Below, piece by piece: positions 1-5,512 of a stretch of DNA of 5,842 nucleotides. Positions within the stretch are counted from its first letter, which is position 1. Each line of letters starts with the position of its first letter. Under the pieces are notes generated by a model that was not told the DNA's origin, did no database searches, and was given only the letters and a program-made list of their open reading frames with translations. The position numbers were made by a program, and so were the translations under genes. The DNA lies in assembly GCA_002413325.1 (NCBI GenBank), contig DHWT01000001.1, forward strand, positions 1-5,842. Direction: 5' to 3'. The DNA comes from Chitinophagaceae bacterium UBA5175. Lineage in GTDB: Bacteria > Bacteroidota > Bacteroidia > Chitinophagales > Chitinophagaceae.

Positions 1-118
1 ACTTTTTCTATATTCATAAGAAGGCCGTTGTAATTCGGTTGCGTATGTGTCCGGGCAACTCCAAACGATGTTGATGGTTGAAATCAGGTAGCATAGGTTG
101 CTGCATTGACATGGTGCC

Positions 119-158
119 GGCATAGCCCCGATGCACTATGGCCTGCAGGCATTATGCC
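119..158. other. Nested inverted repeat downstream of the DUF1330-type gene
   Basis: An outer pair GGCATA (119-124) and TATGCC (153-158) encloses a perfect 10-base palindrome, GCCTGCAGGC, at 141-150. The structure lies 2 bases past the end of the minus-strand gene that stops at 161-163. It could fold in the transcript and act as a 3' end structure. There is no U-run after it on either strand, so a classical intrinsic terminator is not supported. The rest of 1-160 holds only short open frames without credible starts. Chance symmetry remains possible. Confidence 0.3.
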
Positions 159-160
159 GT

Positions 161-463
161 TCATAGTTTTATACCCTTTAACAACACCACATCCTTTATT
201 GACTGGTCTTTTAAATGTAAATATTTCTTTCGTTCCTCATCTTTTGTGAATTTTTCAAAGGATTCTTCGGAGTCGAATTCCACGATATGGATTTCATAGG
301 GTTTGTCAATGGATTTTTCAATTATGGAATGATTGTCCGGTCTGATGCGAATTAAAAGCCGTCCATTATATTTTGAAATAATGGGAATCGCTATCTGTTC
401 GAATTCATGGAACTTGCTTTCCTGACCGGTTTTGATGTAAACCAATTGCGTTATGTATATCAC
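161..463 (-). CDS. DUF1330-type small protein (ferredoxin-like dimeric alpha-beta barrel)
   Basis: This is a 100-residue cytoplasmic protein with no signal peptide or membrane segment. The sequence reads as a beta-alpha-beta-beta-alpha-beta ferredoxin-like fold: an N-terminal strand (residues 1-10), a helix carrying FHEFEQIAIP (18-27), strands around GRLLIRIRP (34-42) and PYEIHIVEFDS (55-65), then a helix with DEERKKYLHLKDQS. From memory this matches Bacteroidota proteins annotated DUF1330, whose reaction is unknown. The only usable in-frame start is GTG at 461-463; a stop lies a few codons upstream and there is no in-frame ATG. A good Shine-Dalgarno (AAAGGAG) runs directly into that GTG, leaving no spacer. 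An ATA codon eight bases downstream is the alternative, so the true start is uncertain. The gene is markedly AT-rich (19 of 60 bases are G or C in 181-240). The nitrilase gene lies 172 bases upstream on the same strand, so it is probably transcribed alone. Confidence 0.75.
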   Translation of the reverse strand: MIYITQLVYIKTGQESKFHEFEQIAIPIISKYNGRLLIRIRPDNHSIIEKSIDKPYEIHIVEFDSEESFEKFTKDEERKKYLHLKDQSIKDVVLLKGIKL

Positions 464-635
464 TCCTTTTGTTTTAAGTCAGATTTGCCGTTAAAGGTTT
501 GGGTTATCGACCTGAACACAGGACCAAAATTCCTCCGAATGATACGATCTTATAAAAATAATGAAAAACCCTTGTGTCTGCACTGGCGTGTAAGGGTCGA
601 AACTATAAATAAGGTCGGGGTTGGTTGGGATATCG

Positions 636-1418
636 TTATGGCAGAGCCCGGTATCTTTTTGCCAGGTTTCCGGTAGCCAGTGACGGATCAATATCTGTAA
701 CCAGTACGGCTTCCTTACCATAGGGCAGGCTGGCAAGATGGTTGCCATCAGGCGCCATCACGGTAGTGGCGGAATCGGGAAAGCGCAAGGCATAATTTAC
801 ACTGGCAAAATAGATACTGTTTTCAATGGATCGCATCATCATGGCCTTTTCGTAATAGGGATTGTCTTTGTGTCCCCATTCCGTTAAGGAAGGACCGCTT
901 ATATTACTGCCGGCACAATGCGGATGAAAAACTATTTGGGCACCGTTGCGGGCCGCCCATCGTACGGTTTCTGGATACCGGAATCCTTCGTGGCAGATGG
1001 AGATGCCAAATTTCAGGTTGTTGATTTCAAATATCCTTCGCTCTGTACCCGGCGTCCAGGTTCCGTCTTCTGTCGGATCCAGCTGTACCTTGGCCTGGTA
1101 GCCCGACACATTGCCTGCTGATGAAATAACAAAGGCGACATTCAAGTATTTGCCGGCTTCATACCAGTCCATCGGTATTATCATGGCAATGGATTGTGAT
1201 CTGGCGATCCGGCAGGCTTCTTCCAGGGCAGCCAGCAATTGTTCCTTTGTTGCTTTTTGAATATTAAATTCTTCAAAAGGATAGCCCGGCAGGTAGGATT
1301 CAGGAAAACAGATGATGGCTGCTCCCTGTTCACGGGCAGCGGCTGCGAGCGCCTGTACATGCTGCAATCCATCATCGAGTGATGCCGGCACGGGTGCTGA
1401 AGCGAGGGCTATTTTCAT
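636..1418 (-). CDS. Carbon-nitrogen hydrolase, nitrilase superfamily
   Basis: This 260-residue soluble enzyme belongs to the nitrilase/amidase superfamily, which hydrolyses non-peptide carbon-nitrogen bonds in amides, nitriles or carbamoyl groups through a cysteine acyl intermediate. All three catalytic residues are visible: Glu40 in FPESYLPGYP, Lys110 in YQAKVQLDP, and Cys142 in SICHEGFRYPE. Glu117, seven residues after the lysine, fits the second, structural glutamate seen in amidases of this fold. The conserved late segment with HPH (165-167) and the KAMMMRSIEN stretch are also present. Length and ends look complete. The ATG at 1416-1418 starts directly on the family's first strand, MKIALAS. 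No Shine-Dalgarno is evident, which is usual for Bacteroidota. The substrate cannot be read from sequence. The tight match to the FPESY/CHEGFRYPE subgroup suggests a small aliphatic amide or nitrile, but this is inference. The neighbouring genes do not point to a pathway. Confidence 0.9.
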   Translation of the reverse strand: MKIALASAPVPASLDDGLQHVQALAAAAREQGAAIICFPESYLPGYPFEEFNIQKATKEQLLAALEEACRIARSQSIAMIIPMDWYEAGKYLNVAFVISSAGNVSGYQAKVQLDPTEDGTWTPGTERRIFEINNLKFGISICHEGFRYPETVRWAARNGAQIVFHPHCAGSNISGPSLTEWGHKDNPYYEKAMMMRSIENSIYFASVNYALRFPDSATTVMAPDGNHLASLPYGKEAVLVTDIDPSLATGNLAKRYRALP

Positions 1419-1495
1419 CCGGTGATAATTTGGAATAAAGTTAGCAAAAATGGGAGCCCTGGTTCTAAGCCTGCTTTTACATGCGCAGTCATTAC

Positions 1496-1888
1496 TTATA
1501 TTTTCTGCTCGATCATCCAGTGATGGCCAAAGGGATCTTTGAGCTGACCCTGCCGGTAACCATAATCATAACTGGTGGCGGGGGAGAGTTCAACTGCGCC
1601 GGCTGAAATGGCTTTTTGCATCACCGTATCCACATCGGATACAAATAAACCGATGAGTACCGTGGTGCCTTTACAGAATACCGGGTTGAGCTGCCCCGCC
1701 GCCGGTTTGTCTTCATGTAAATGAAACAGCATACCGTTAATGGAAAGCTCGGCCACATGTATACTGCCATCCTCATTGGAGAATCTTCGTAATTCAATGG
1801 CATCAAATGCCCTGTTATAAAAACTGATATCTTTTATTCCGTCCTGAATATATAACTGAGGGGCAAAAAAACTGGTTGATGAAGACAT
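1496..1888 (-). CDS. VOC family protein, PhnB-like
   Basis: A 130-residue soluble protein of the vicinal oxygen chelate superfamily (glyoxalase / bleomycin resistance / dioxygenase fold), closest in pattern to the PhnB-like branch. Two beta-alpha-beta-beta-beta modules are visible: residues 10-60 (LYIQDGIKDISFYNRAF, then the strand with His44 and the HLHE strand) and residues 75-130, ending in the typical LKDPFGHHWMIEQ. Metal-ligand candidates are His44 and Glu127, but PhnB-like members vary and binding is unproven. The reaction is unknown; such proteins are often antibiotic-binding or uncharacterised. The first seven residues (Ser/Thr-rich) precede the conserved fold and lie inside a sequence repeated elsewhere in the window (see repeat at 1866-1911), so the start may have been recruited from that element. 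No Shine-Dalgarno is seen before ATG 1886-1888. The nitrilase gene follows after 77 bases on the same strand, so co-transcription is possible but not shown. Confidence 0.85.
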   Translation of the reverse strand: MSSSTSFFAPQLYIQDGIKDISFYNRAFDAIELRRFSNEDGSIHVAELSINGMLFHLHEDKPAAGQLNPVFCKGTTVLIGLFVSDVDTVMQKAISAGAVELSPATSYDYGYRQGQLKDPFGHHWMIEQKI

Positions 1889-1911
1889 GGCTGTTTGGAT
1901 GCTTAGCTGGC
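1866..1911 (-). repeat. Dispersed repeat, copy A (VOC gene start region)
   Basis: On the minus strand this stretch carries GCATCCAAACAGCCATGTCT and then CAACCAGTTTTTT. It pairs with 4305-4350 in the same orientation: 37 of 46 positions match without gaps in my hand alignment. The longest exact block is 12 bases, CAGCCATGTCTT. Copy A spans the last 23 bases of the leader and the first seven codons of the PhnB-like gene at 1496-1888, including its ATG. Confidence 0.65.
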
Positions 1912-2054
1912 TGGTTAATTATCAGATTTGGTATTGTATTTTAAAGTTACTGAATTTGACAGGTTTTTTTGTTCCCTATTGGCCTTTCTTTAGGGATATG
2001 CGCCTGCAGGGTCATATATGATGTAACCGGTTATGAATTCAACTTCGATACTTT

Positions 2055-2219
2055 TCATCCGGGTAATCCCAGGCAGGCAATGCACATCGCAGAGCCGGCA
2101 ACCAGGGCGAATACTTTTCCGAACAAAAGATCACTCTTCTGAAGCGCATTGAAACGATCAACCGGAAAATAATAATCGAATACGTTTCCGGGGAAAAGGA
2201 ATGGTGCCTGTCCTTTATT
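2055..2219 (-). pseudogene. Relic of an FtsX/MacB-family ABC transporter permease
   Basis: An open stretch of about 54 codons between TAA (2220-2222) and TGA (2055-2057) has no ATG at its front and encodes protein that looks like an internal piece of the large Bacteroidota FtsX/MacB permeases. Three marks are seen: FPGNVFDYYFPVDRFN, then a basic/polar linker and LLFGKVFALVAGSAM, then CIACLGLPG. In intact family members, as I recall them, FPGNPFDYFFLDxxF sits at the end of the periplasmic domain and is followed by QFGK and a membrane helix ending ACLGLFG. Here the helix is cut by a stop just after LGLPG. An intact protein is about 800 residues, so more than 90% is missing on both sides and no ATPase partner is present. 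It fills the gap between the two PhnB-like genes and is not expected to make a product. The family call rests on memory of motifs, but several in the right order make it fairly firm. Confidence 0.7.
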
Positions 2220-2236
2220 TTAATGATGATCGGTTC

Positions 2237-2674
2237 CTACTGCGGCTGTTTCATAACATTGAACATCCAGCGGATGCCAAAACGGTCTTTACACGTGCCC
2301 CAGTATCCCCAGAATTCATCATGTGGCGGGACAGTTTCAGTTCCGCCTTCCGATAATTCTTTGTACAGTCTGTCGGCTTCTGCTTTGGTATCGGGGTTTA
2401 AACTGATCGTAAAATTGTTGCCTTCTATCAGTTTGTGTCCCATGCTTTCCAGCATATCGGTTCCCATGATTTGCGTGCCGCCCAGTATGGGTAATGCCAC
2501 ATGCATTACTTTGTTTTTGTCGGCTTCCGGCAGTGGCGGCGCTCCATCCCTTGGTGGCGCATCTTTCATCCGCATGATTGGAGTAGAAAATTCTGTTCTG
2601 AAAACTTTTTTGTAGTGGTTAAATGCACTGTCGGCATTGCCCATAAAGTTTAAGTAAATAGATACGTTTGCCAT
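2237..2674 (-). CDS. VOC family protein, PhnB-type (former 3-demethylubiquinone methyltransferase-like family)
   Basis: A 145-residue soluble VOC protein of the PhnB branch, often misnamed 3-demethylubiquinone-9 3-methyltransferase in databases. Signs are YLNFMGNADSAFNHYKKVF at residues 7-25, a variable proline-rich loop with MKDAPPRDGAPPLPEADK, the strand KVMHVALPILGG, MGTDM followed by GNNFTISLNPDT, then EADRLYKELSEGG and the closing strand FWGYWGTCKDRFGIRWMFNV. Both beta-alpha-beta-beta-beta modules appear complete and the length is usual. Members lack an agreed reaction; E. coli PhnB lies in the phosphonate operon but is not needed for phosphonate use. ATG at 2672-2674 follows an A-rich leader (eight consecutive A shortly upstream), typical of Bacteroidota starts lacking Shine-Dalgarno. 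The gene is isolated: a permease relic follows it and a long non-coding stretch precedes it. Its sequence differs clearly from the other PhnB-like gene here, so the two are not recent duplicates. Confidence 0.88.
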   Translation of the reverse strand: MANVSIYLNFMGNADSAFNHYKKVFRTEFSTPIMRMKDAPPRDGAPPLPEADKNKVMHVALPILGGTQIMGTDMLESMGHKLIEGNNFTISLNPDTKAEADRLYKELSEGGTETVPPHDEFWGYWGTCKDRFGIRWMFNVMKQPQ

Positions 2675-3169
2675 GATTATCGTTTTTTTTATGGTTAATA
2701 AAATTTCGGGTTAAAGTGAGTCGTTCAGGGCAACCGGATCGCAACTCTCGTTATATAGTTTTATCTTATTATTATTTGATTGAAAAATATAATTACATGT
2801 GCACAGGCCATGTGCCGGCTCCTGTTTTTGGGAAATAGAAATCATATCCTTTGATTTCTCCATGGCGGTTGTAAGTAGTGTGGCTCCGGGATGTTTACCG
2901 CTAAATTATTAATTTATGATATTATGCGCAGCCCTTTAATACGAACAGTTGAAAATCAATCTTTTGGCGATTTCGATACGAGATGGAGGGAGGGAGGCCC
3001 ATGCGCCGCCCCTGGTATATCAAACCGGGGATCTGATTGGTTTTTGCATCCCTGATTTGTATCAGTTTCAGTGATTGAAAGACATTTCAATTCAAGTATG
3101 TATATTCAGGCTGCCGGTTCTGCCGGCGGTCCCATGAACCCTTTTGTCATTCTCTAACGATGTTTGCTT
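2675..3169. other. Non-coding divergent region between VOC gene and acyltransferase
   Basis: This stretch of 495 bases separates two divergently transcribed genes and should hold both promoters. I see no convincing pair of Bacteroidota elements (TTG near -33 with TAnnTTTG near -7) for either gene. It contains an AT-rich tract (about 2750-2795), an inverted repeat GCACA-GGCCA-TGTGC near 2800, a G-rich run (GGAGGGAGGGAGG, about 2985-2997), the inverted repeat at 3009-3030, and CTGCCGG twice near 3111-3126. A minus-strand frame stays open for 54 codons (2925-3086) but has no start at its front and matches nothing I recognise. Confidence 0.5.
3009..3030. other. GC-rich inverted repeat upstream of the acyltransferase
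   Basis: CCCCTGGT (3009-3016) and ACCGGGG (3024-3030) can pair around a loop of seven bases, with one bulged T. It is about 140 bases upstream of the acyltransferase start. No T-run follows closely enough for a clear terminator. Function is unknown. Confidence 0.25.
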
Positions 3170-4306
3170 ATGAACAGTTCTGCAGGTTATTTGGAGTCGA
3201 AAAGCCATTACCAGATCCTGGACGGATTACGCGGCGTGGCTTCCGTGCTCGTGATAGTTTTCCATGTGTTCGAAACCTTTACCGGGGGCAACCGCTTCAT
3301 CCAGATTATTAACCATGGCTACCTGGCCGTGGATTTCTTCTTCGTACTCTCAGGATTTGTTGTGGCTTACGCCTATGACGACCGCTGGGGTAAATTAACG
3401 CAGTGGGATTTTTACAAACGCCGGCTGGTGCGCCTGCAGCCGATGGTGGTCATGGGTTCACTCATCGGCGCAGCACTTTTTTACCTTCAGGCCAGCCCGG
3501 TTGTATTCCCCCATATTGCAGAAACGCCGGTATGGAAGATGCTGCTGATCATGCTCATCGGCTGTACACTGCTCCCCGTGCCGCTGTCCATGGATATACG
3601 GGGCTGGCAGGAAATGCATCCGCTGAACGGGCCGGCCTGGTCCTTATTTTTTGAATATATCGCCAATATCCTCTATGCAGTTTTTGTGCGCCGTTTCTCC
3701 AAACTCTTACTGTCCATTTTTGTGTCCCTGGCGGGTTGTATGATGATCGCTTATCTGCTCCTGGGGCCCAAAGGAGACCTGATCGGGGGCTGGTCCCTGG
3801 ATACAAGCGGACTTTTTGTAGGTTTTACCCGGCTCCTATATCCTTTTTTTGCCGGCGTGCTGCTTTCACGTGTCGGCAGATTCATCCGTGTTAAAAATGC
3901 ATTCTGGTGGTGCAGTCTCCTCATCGTCGTTTCACTCAGTGTACCCCGGATTGGTGACGAGCATCATGTGTGGATGAACGGTATCTACGACGCTTTCTGT
4001 GTGATGGTTATTTTTCCGCTGATTGTGTCTCTCGGTGCCGGAGGTACGTTGCATAATTCCAAGTCAACCCGGATCAGCAAATTTCTGGGTGATATTTCTT
4101 ACCCGCTCTATATCACGCATTACCCGCTGATCTATATATACACAGCCTGGGTGGTTGATAACAAAATACCACTCGGCGCGAAGGGTTTGCTGGCCGGGCT
4201 GCTGCTGGTGGCAGTGAGTATCACACTGGCTTATGCCAGCCTCAAACTATACGACGAACCGGTACGCGAATGGCTGAAAAAGAAGGTGCTGATTAAGAAA
4301 ATATAA
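3170..4306 (+). CDS. Membrane acyltransferase, Acyltransferase_3 / OafA family
   Basis: An integral inner-membrane protein of about 378 residues that would transfer acyl groups, usually acetyl, to a sugar or polysaccharide. Family marks are in order: LDGLRGVASVLVIVFHVFE at the N-terminus with Arg21 and His32 (numbered from ATG 3170), the Arg/His pair tied to catalysis; FFFVLSGFVVAY in the second helix; the basic loop FYKRRLVRLQP; GPAWSLFFEY mid-protein; and ISYPLYITHYPLIYIY near the end. About ten hydrophobic helices can be counted. There is no C-terminal SGNH esterase domain, so it is the short stand-alone type. ATG at 3170-3172 is preferred; a TTG two codons upstream is in frame, and an ATG at 3160 is in another frame. 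No Shine-Dalgarno is clear. It is the only plus-strand gene and has no glycosyltransferase neighbours, so the acceptor (O-antigen, exopolysaccharide or other glycan) cannot be inferred. GC-rich compared with the PaiA-like gene it faces (35 of 60 bases are G or C in 3541-3600). Confidence 0.9.
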   Translation: MNSSAGYLESKSHYQILDGLRGVASVLVIVFHVFETFTGGNRFIQIINHGYLAVDFFFVLSGFVVAYAYDDRWGKLTQWDFYKRRLVRLQPMVVMGSLIGAALFYLQASPVVFPHIAETPVWKMLLIMLIGCTLLPVPLSMDIRGWQEMHPLNGPAWSLFFEYIANILYAVFVRRFSKLLLSIFVSLAGCMMIAYLLLGPKGDLIGGWSLDTSGLFVGFTRLLYPFFAGVLLSRVGRFIRVKNAFWWCSLLIVVSLSVPRIGDEHHVWMNGIYDAFCVMVIFPLIVSLGAGGTLHNSKSTRISKFLGDISYPLYITHYPLIYIYTAWVVDNKIPLGAKGLLAGLLLVAVSITLAYASLKLYDEPVREWLKKKVLIKKI

Positions 4307-4350
4307 AAAACCGGTTGTCTAAGACATGGCTGACTGGATGTTTTGCTGAC
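4305..4350 (-). repeat. Dispersed repeat, copy B (gap between convergent genes)
   Basis: On the minus strand this carries ACATCCAGTCAGCCATGTCT and then CAACCGGTTTTTT, matching copy A at 1866-1911 at 37 of 46 positions. It fills the space between the acyltransferase stop (4304-4306) and the stop of the PaiA-like gene (4350-4352). The ATG corresponding to the VOC start is present but is followed by TCT TAG, so it opens nothing. It contains the palindrome AACCGGTT at 4309-4316. I see no conventional terminator hairpin for either convergent gene. Confidence 0.65.
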
Positions 4351-4883
4351 TATTTGCTATTCAATTGTAGTTTCATCATGAGGTCCGTTTGTTCGTCATT
4401 TCCTAATTTGAAAATATGCCTGTCAAATTCGACAAAGCCATTTTTCTTATAAAAATTTATTGCCCTGGGATTTTCTTCCCAAACACCTAACCAGACATAA
4501 TCGGCATTTTTCTGCTTTGCAATTTGCAGAGCCTTTTCATAAAGCAGTTGACCGATTTTATTTCCGTGAAATTCCTTTAACACATAAATACGCTCAATTT
4601 CAATTGCATTTTCGTCTTTTAATTCAGTTTGTGATTGCCCGAAGTTCAGTTTCAGGTAACCAATCACGTTGTCGTCATAAGTCGCAAAATACAATTCAGT
4701 GTTTTTGTTATGGAGTTCAGAAGTCAGCTTTTCAATAGAAAATCCCTCTTCTATATATTTTGTCATATTCTCCTCCGTATTTCCTGCAGAAAATGTCTCG
4801 TAAAAAGTTTGTTTGCCAATTTTTTGCAATGGGCCAATTTCATTTGATGTTACTTTTTTTATCTTAATATTTCCCATAACCAT
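4350..4883 (-). CDS. GNAT acetyltransferase, PaiA-like (polyamine acetyltransferase type)
   Basis: A 177-residue soluble GNAT-fold protein that would use acetyl-CoA to acetylate an amine. Overall pattern resembles Bacillus PaiA, a spermine/spermidine acetyltransferase: an N-terminal TFYETFSAGNTEENM segment (residues 26-40), a central strand EIERIYV (95-101), and the WLGVWEENPRAINFYKKNGF block (131-150). The CoA pyrophosphate loop reads HGNKIGQLL (106-114), with Lys109 where the usual Q/R-x-x-G-x-G/A motif has its first glycine; Gly111 is kept. Two starts are possible, ATG at 4881-4883 and ATG two codons later (4875-4877); neither has a strong Shine-Dalgarno. The gene is very AT-rich (18 of 60 bases G or C in 4561-4620), unlike arsN1 upstream and the acyltransferase facing it, suggesting a separate origin. 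Its start overlaps the end of the orphan frame at 4862-4981. Substrate as polyamine is inference from family likeness only. Confidence 0.85.
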   Translation of the reverse strand: MVMGNIKIKKVTSNEIGPLQKIGKQTFYETFSAGNTEENMTKYIEEGFSIEKLTSELHNKNTELYFATYDDNVIGYLKLNFGQSQTELKDENAIEIERIYVLKEFHGNKIGQLLYEKALQIAKQKNADYVWLGVWEENPRAINFYKKNGFVEFDRHIFKLGNDEQTDLMMKLQLNSK

Positions 4884-4981
4884 TCAGCATCTTTCATTTT
4901 AATTTTGTCACCAGCCCTCAAATTTATGTCATAAGGTGCGGTGCGAAATAATTCCTGTTGCAGATCGTGGGCTGAATGGTC
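4862..4981 (-). pseudogene. Orphan C-terminal coding remnant between arsN1 and the PaiA-like gene
   Basis: A reading frame of 40 codons stays open from just after TGA (4982-4984) to TAA (4859-4861). It reads like the end of a real soluble protein: HDLQQELFRTAPYDINLR, then AGDKIKMKDAEWLWEILR and stop. I do not recognise the family. The only internal ATG is 12 codons from the end, so it cannot be a normal gene in this form. It opens within 10 bases of the arsN1 stop (4990-4992), as expected if an insertion or deletion replaced the upstream part of an older gene. It overlaps the first codons of the PaiA-like gene by 22 bases in another frame, an arrangement common between co-transcribed genes. 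A chance open frame of this length is possible; the ordered protein-like composition is the main argument against it. Confidence 0.35.
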
Positions 4982-4989
4982 TCACCCGG

Positions 4990-5490
4990 TCAGGCAGTGC
5001 CCGCCATTTTACTTCGTCTTTCTAAAATCAGGGTATCTTTCCACACTCCTTTCAGTTTTCCGATTTTTTCCCGGTACCCGACAACCCGAAAGCCGGCGGT
5101 TTCGTGCATTTTCACACTGGCAGGGTTGTCTTTAAAAATACCCGCCTGGATTGTCCAGATACCGTTGGCTTCACTTTCAATTATAAGTTGCTGCAAAAGC
5201 AGCTTACCAACTCCTTTGCCGCGATGATTATCGGCAACATAAACGCTGACTTCTGCCACGCCGCCATATACACATCGGTCCGATACCGGACTTAAAGCTG
5301 CCCAGCCAATTACTTTTTCCTGGTCGTTTGCCACGAGCCTTGCAAACGGCAAATGACTGCTGTCCCATTTTTCCCAGCCGGGTGCAGAGGTTTCAAAACT
5401 TGCCCTGCCTGTTGCCAGTCCGCTTTCATATATTTCTTTTACCGTCTGCCAGTCTGCCGGCAGCATCTGCCTGATTTGTACATTTTCCAT
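4990..5490 (-). CDS. arsN1: ArsN1-type GNAT acetyltransferase (arsinothricin / phosphinothricin class)
   Basis: A 166-residue cytoplasmic acetyltransferase of the ArsN1/PAT family, whose studied members acetylate the alpha-amino group of glutamate-mimic antibiotics, arsinothricin or phosphinothricin, using acetyl-CoA. The family signature is nearly complete: IYESGLATGRASFET (residues 20-34), HLPFARLVA (46-54), GWAALSPVSDR (62-72), YGGVAEVSVYV (75-85), the CoA loop RGKGVGKLLL (90-99), GIWTIQAGIF (110-119), and GFRVVGYREKIGK followed by GVWKDTLILERRS at the end. Length is usual. ATG at 5488-5490 has no Shine-Dalgarno and starts 22 bases after the stop of the arsI-like gene, so the two are very likely one operon and translation may be linked. 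That pairing supports an organoarsenical role over a phosphinothricin role. Exact substrate preference cannot be settled here, because a few binding residues decide it. Confidence 0.88.
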   Translation of the reverse strand: MENVQIRQMLPADWQTVKEIYESGLATGRASFETSAPGWEKWDSSHLPFARLVANDQEKVIGWAALSPVSDRCVYGGVAEVSVYVADNHRGKGVGKLLLQQLIIESEANGIWTIQAGIFKDNPASVKMHETAGFRVVGYREKIGKLKGVWKDTLILERRSKMAGTA

Positions 5491-5512
5491 GATCAGAGGA
5501 TTTTGGGGAGGG

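Noticed and set aside
85..166. A 26-codon frame on the minus strand whose ATG overlaps the TGA stop of the DUF1330-type gene (ATGA overlap).
   Set aside because: The translation is short and looks like no known protein; its DNA is dominated by the inverted repeat at 119-158. A chance overlap is more likely.
491..748. An 85-codon minus-strand frame and an 89-codon plus-strand frame (407-676) across the nitrilase end and the gap after it.
   Set aside because: Both run largely out of frame through confident genes, and their translations lack domain features. The unshared part, 464-635, shows no recognisable gene.
918..1121. Plus-strand frame inside the nitrilase gene.
   Set aside because: It is antisense to a complete, well-conserved enzyme and has no family features.
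2223..2615. A 130-codon plus-strand frame opposite the PhnB-type gene.
   Set aside because: The minus-strand translation has clear VOC motifs over its full length; the plus frame is a low-complexity Ser/Leu-rich shadow.
3555..3806. Frames on both strands inside the acyltransferase (also 3403-3654).
   Set aside because: The acyltransferase frame is continuous and carries all its family motifs; these are shadows.
4307..4349. Intrinsic terminator between the convergent acyltransferase and PaiA-like genes.
   Set aside because: Only an 8-base palindrome (AACCGGTT) and a short GTCTAAGAC motif are present, with no long stem followed by a T-run at a useful distance.
4990..5490. Calling the acetyltransferase a phosphinothricin (bialaphos) resistance gene, bar/pat.
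   Set aside because: The fold family is the same, but the adjacent ArsI-type gene and the close ArsN1-like signature favour an arsenic context.
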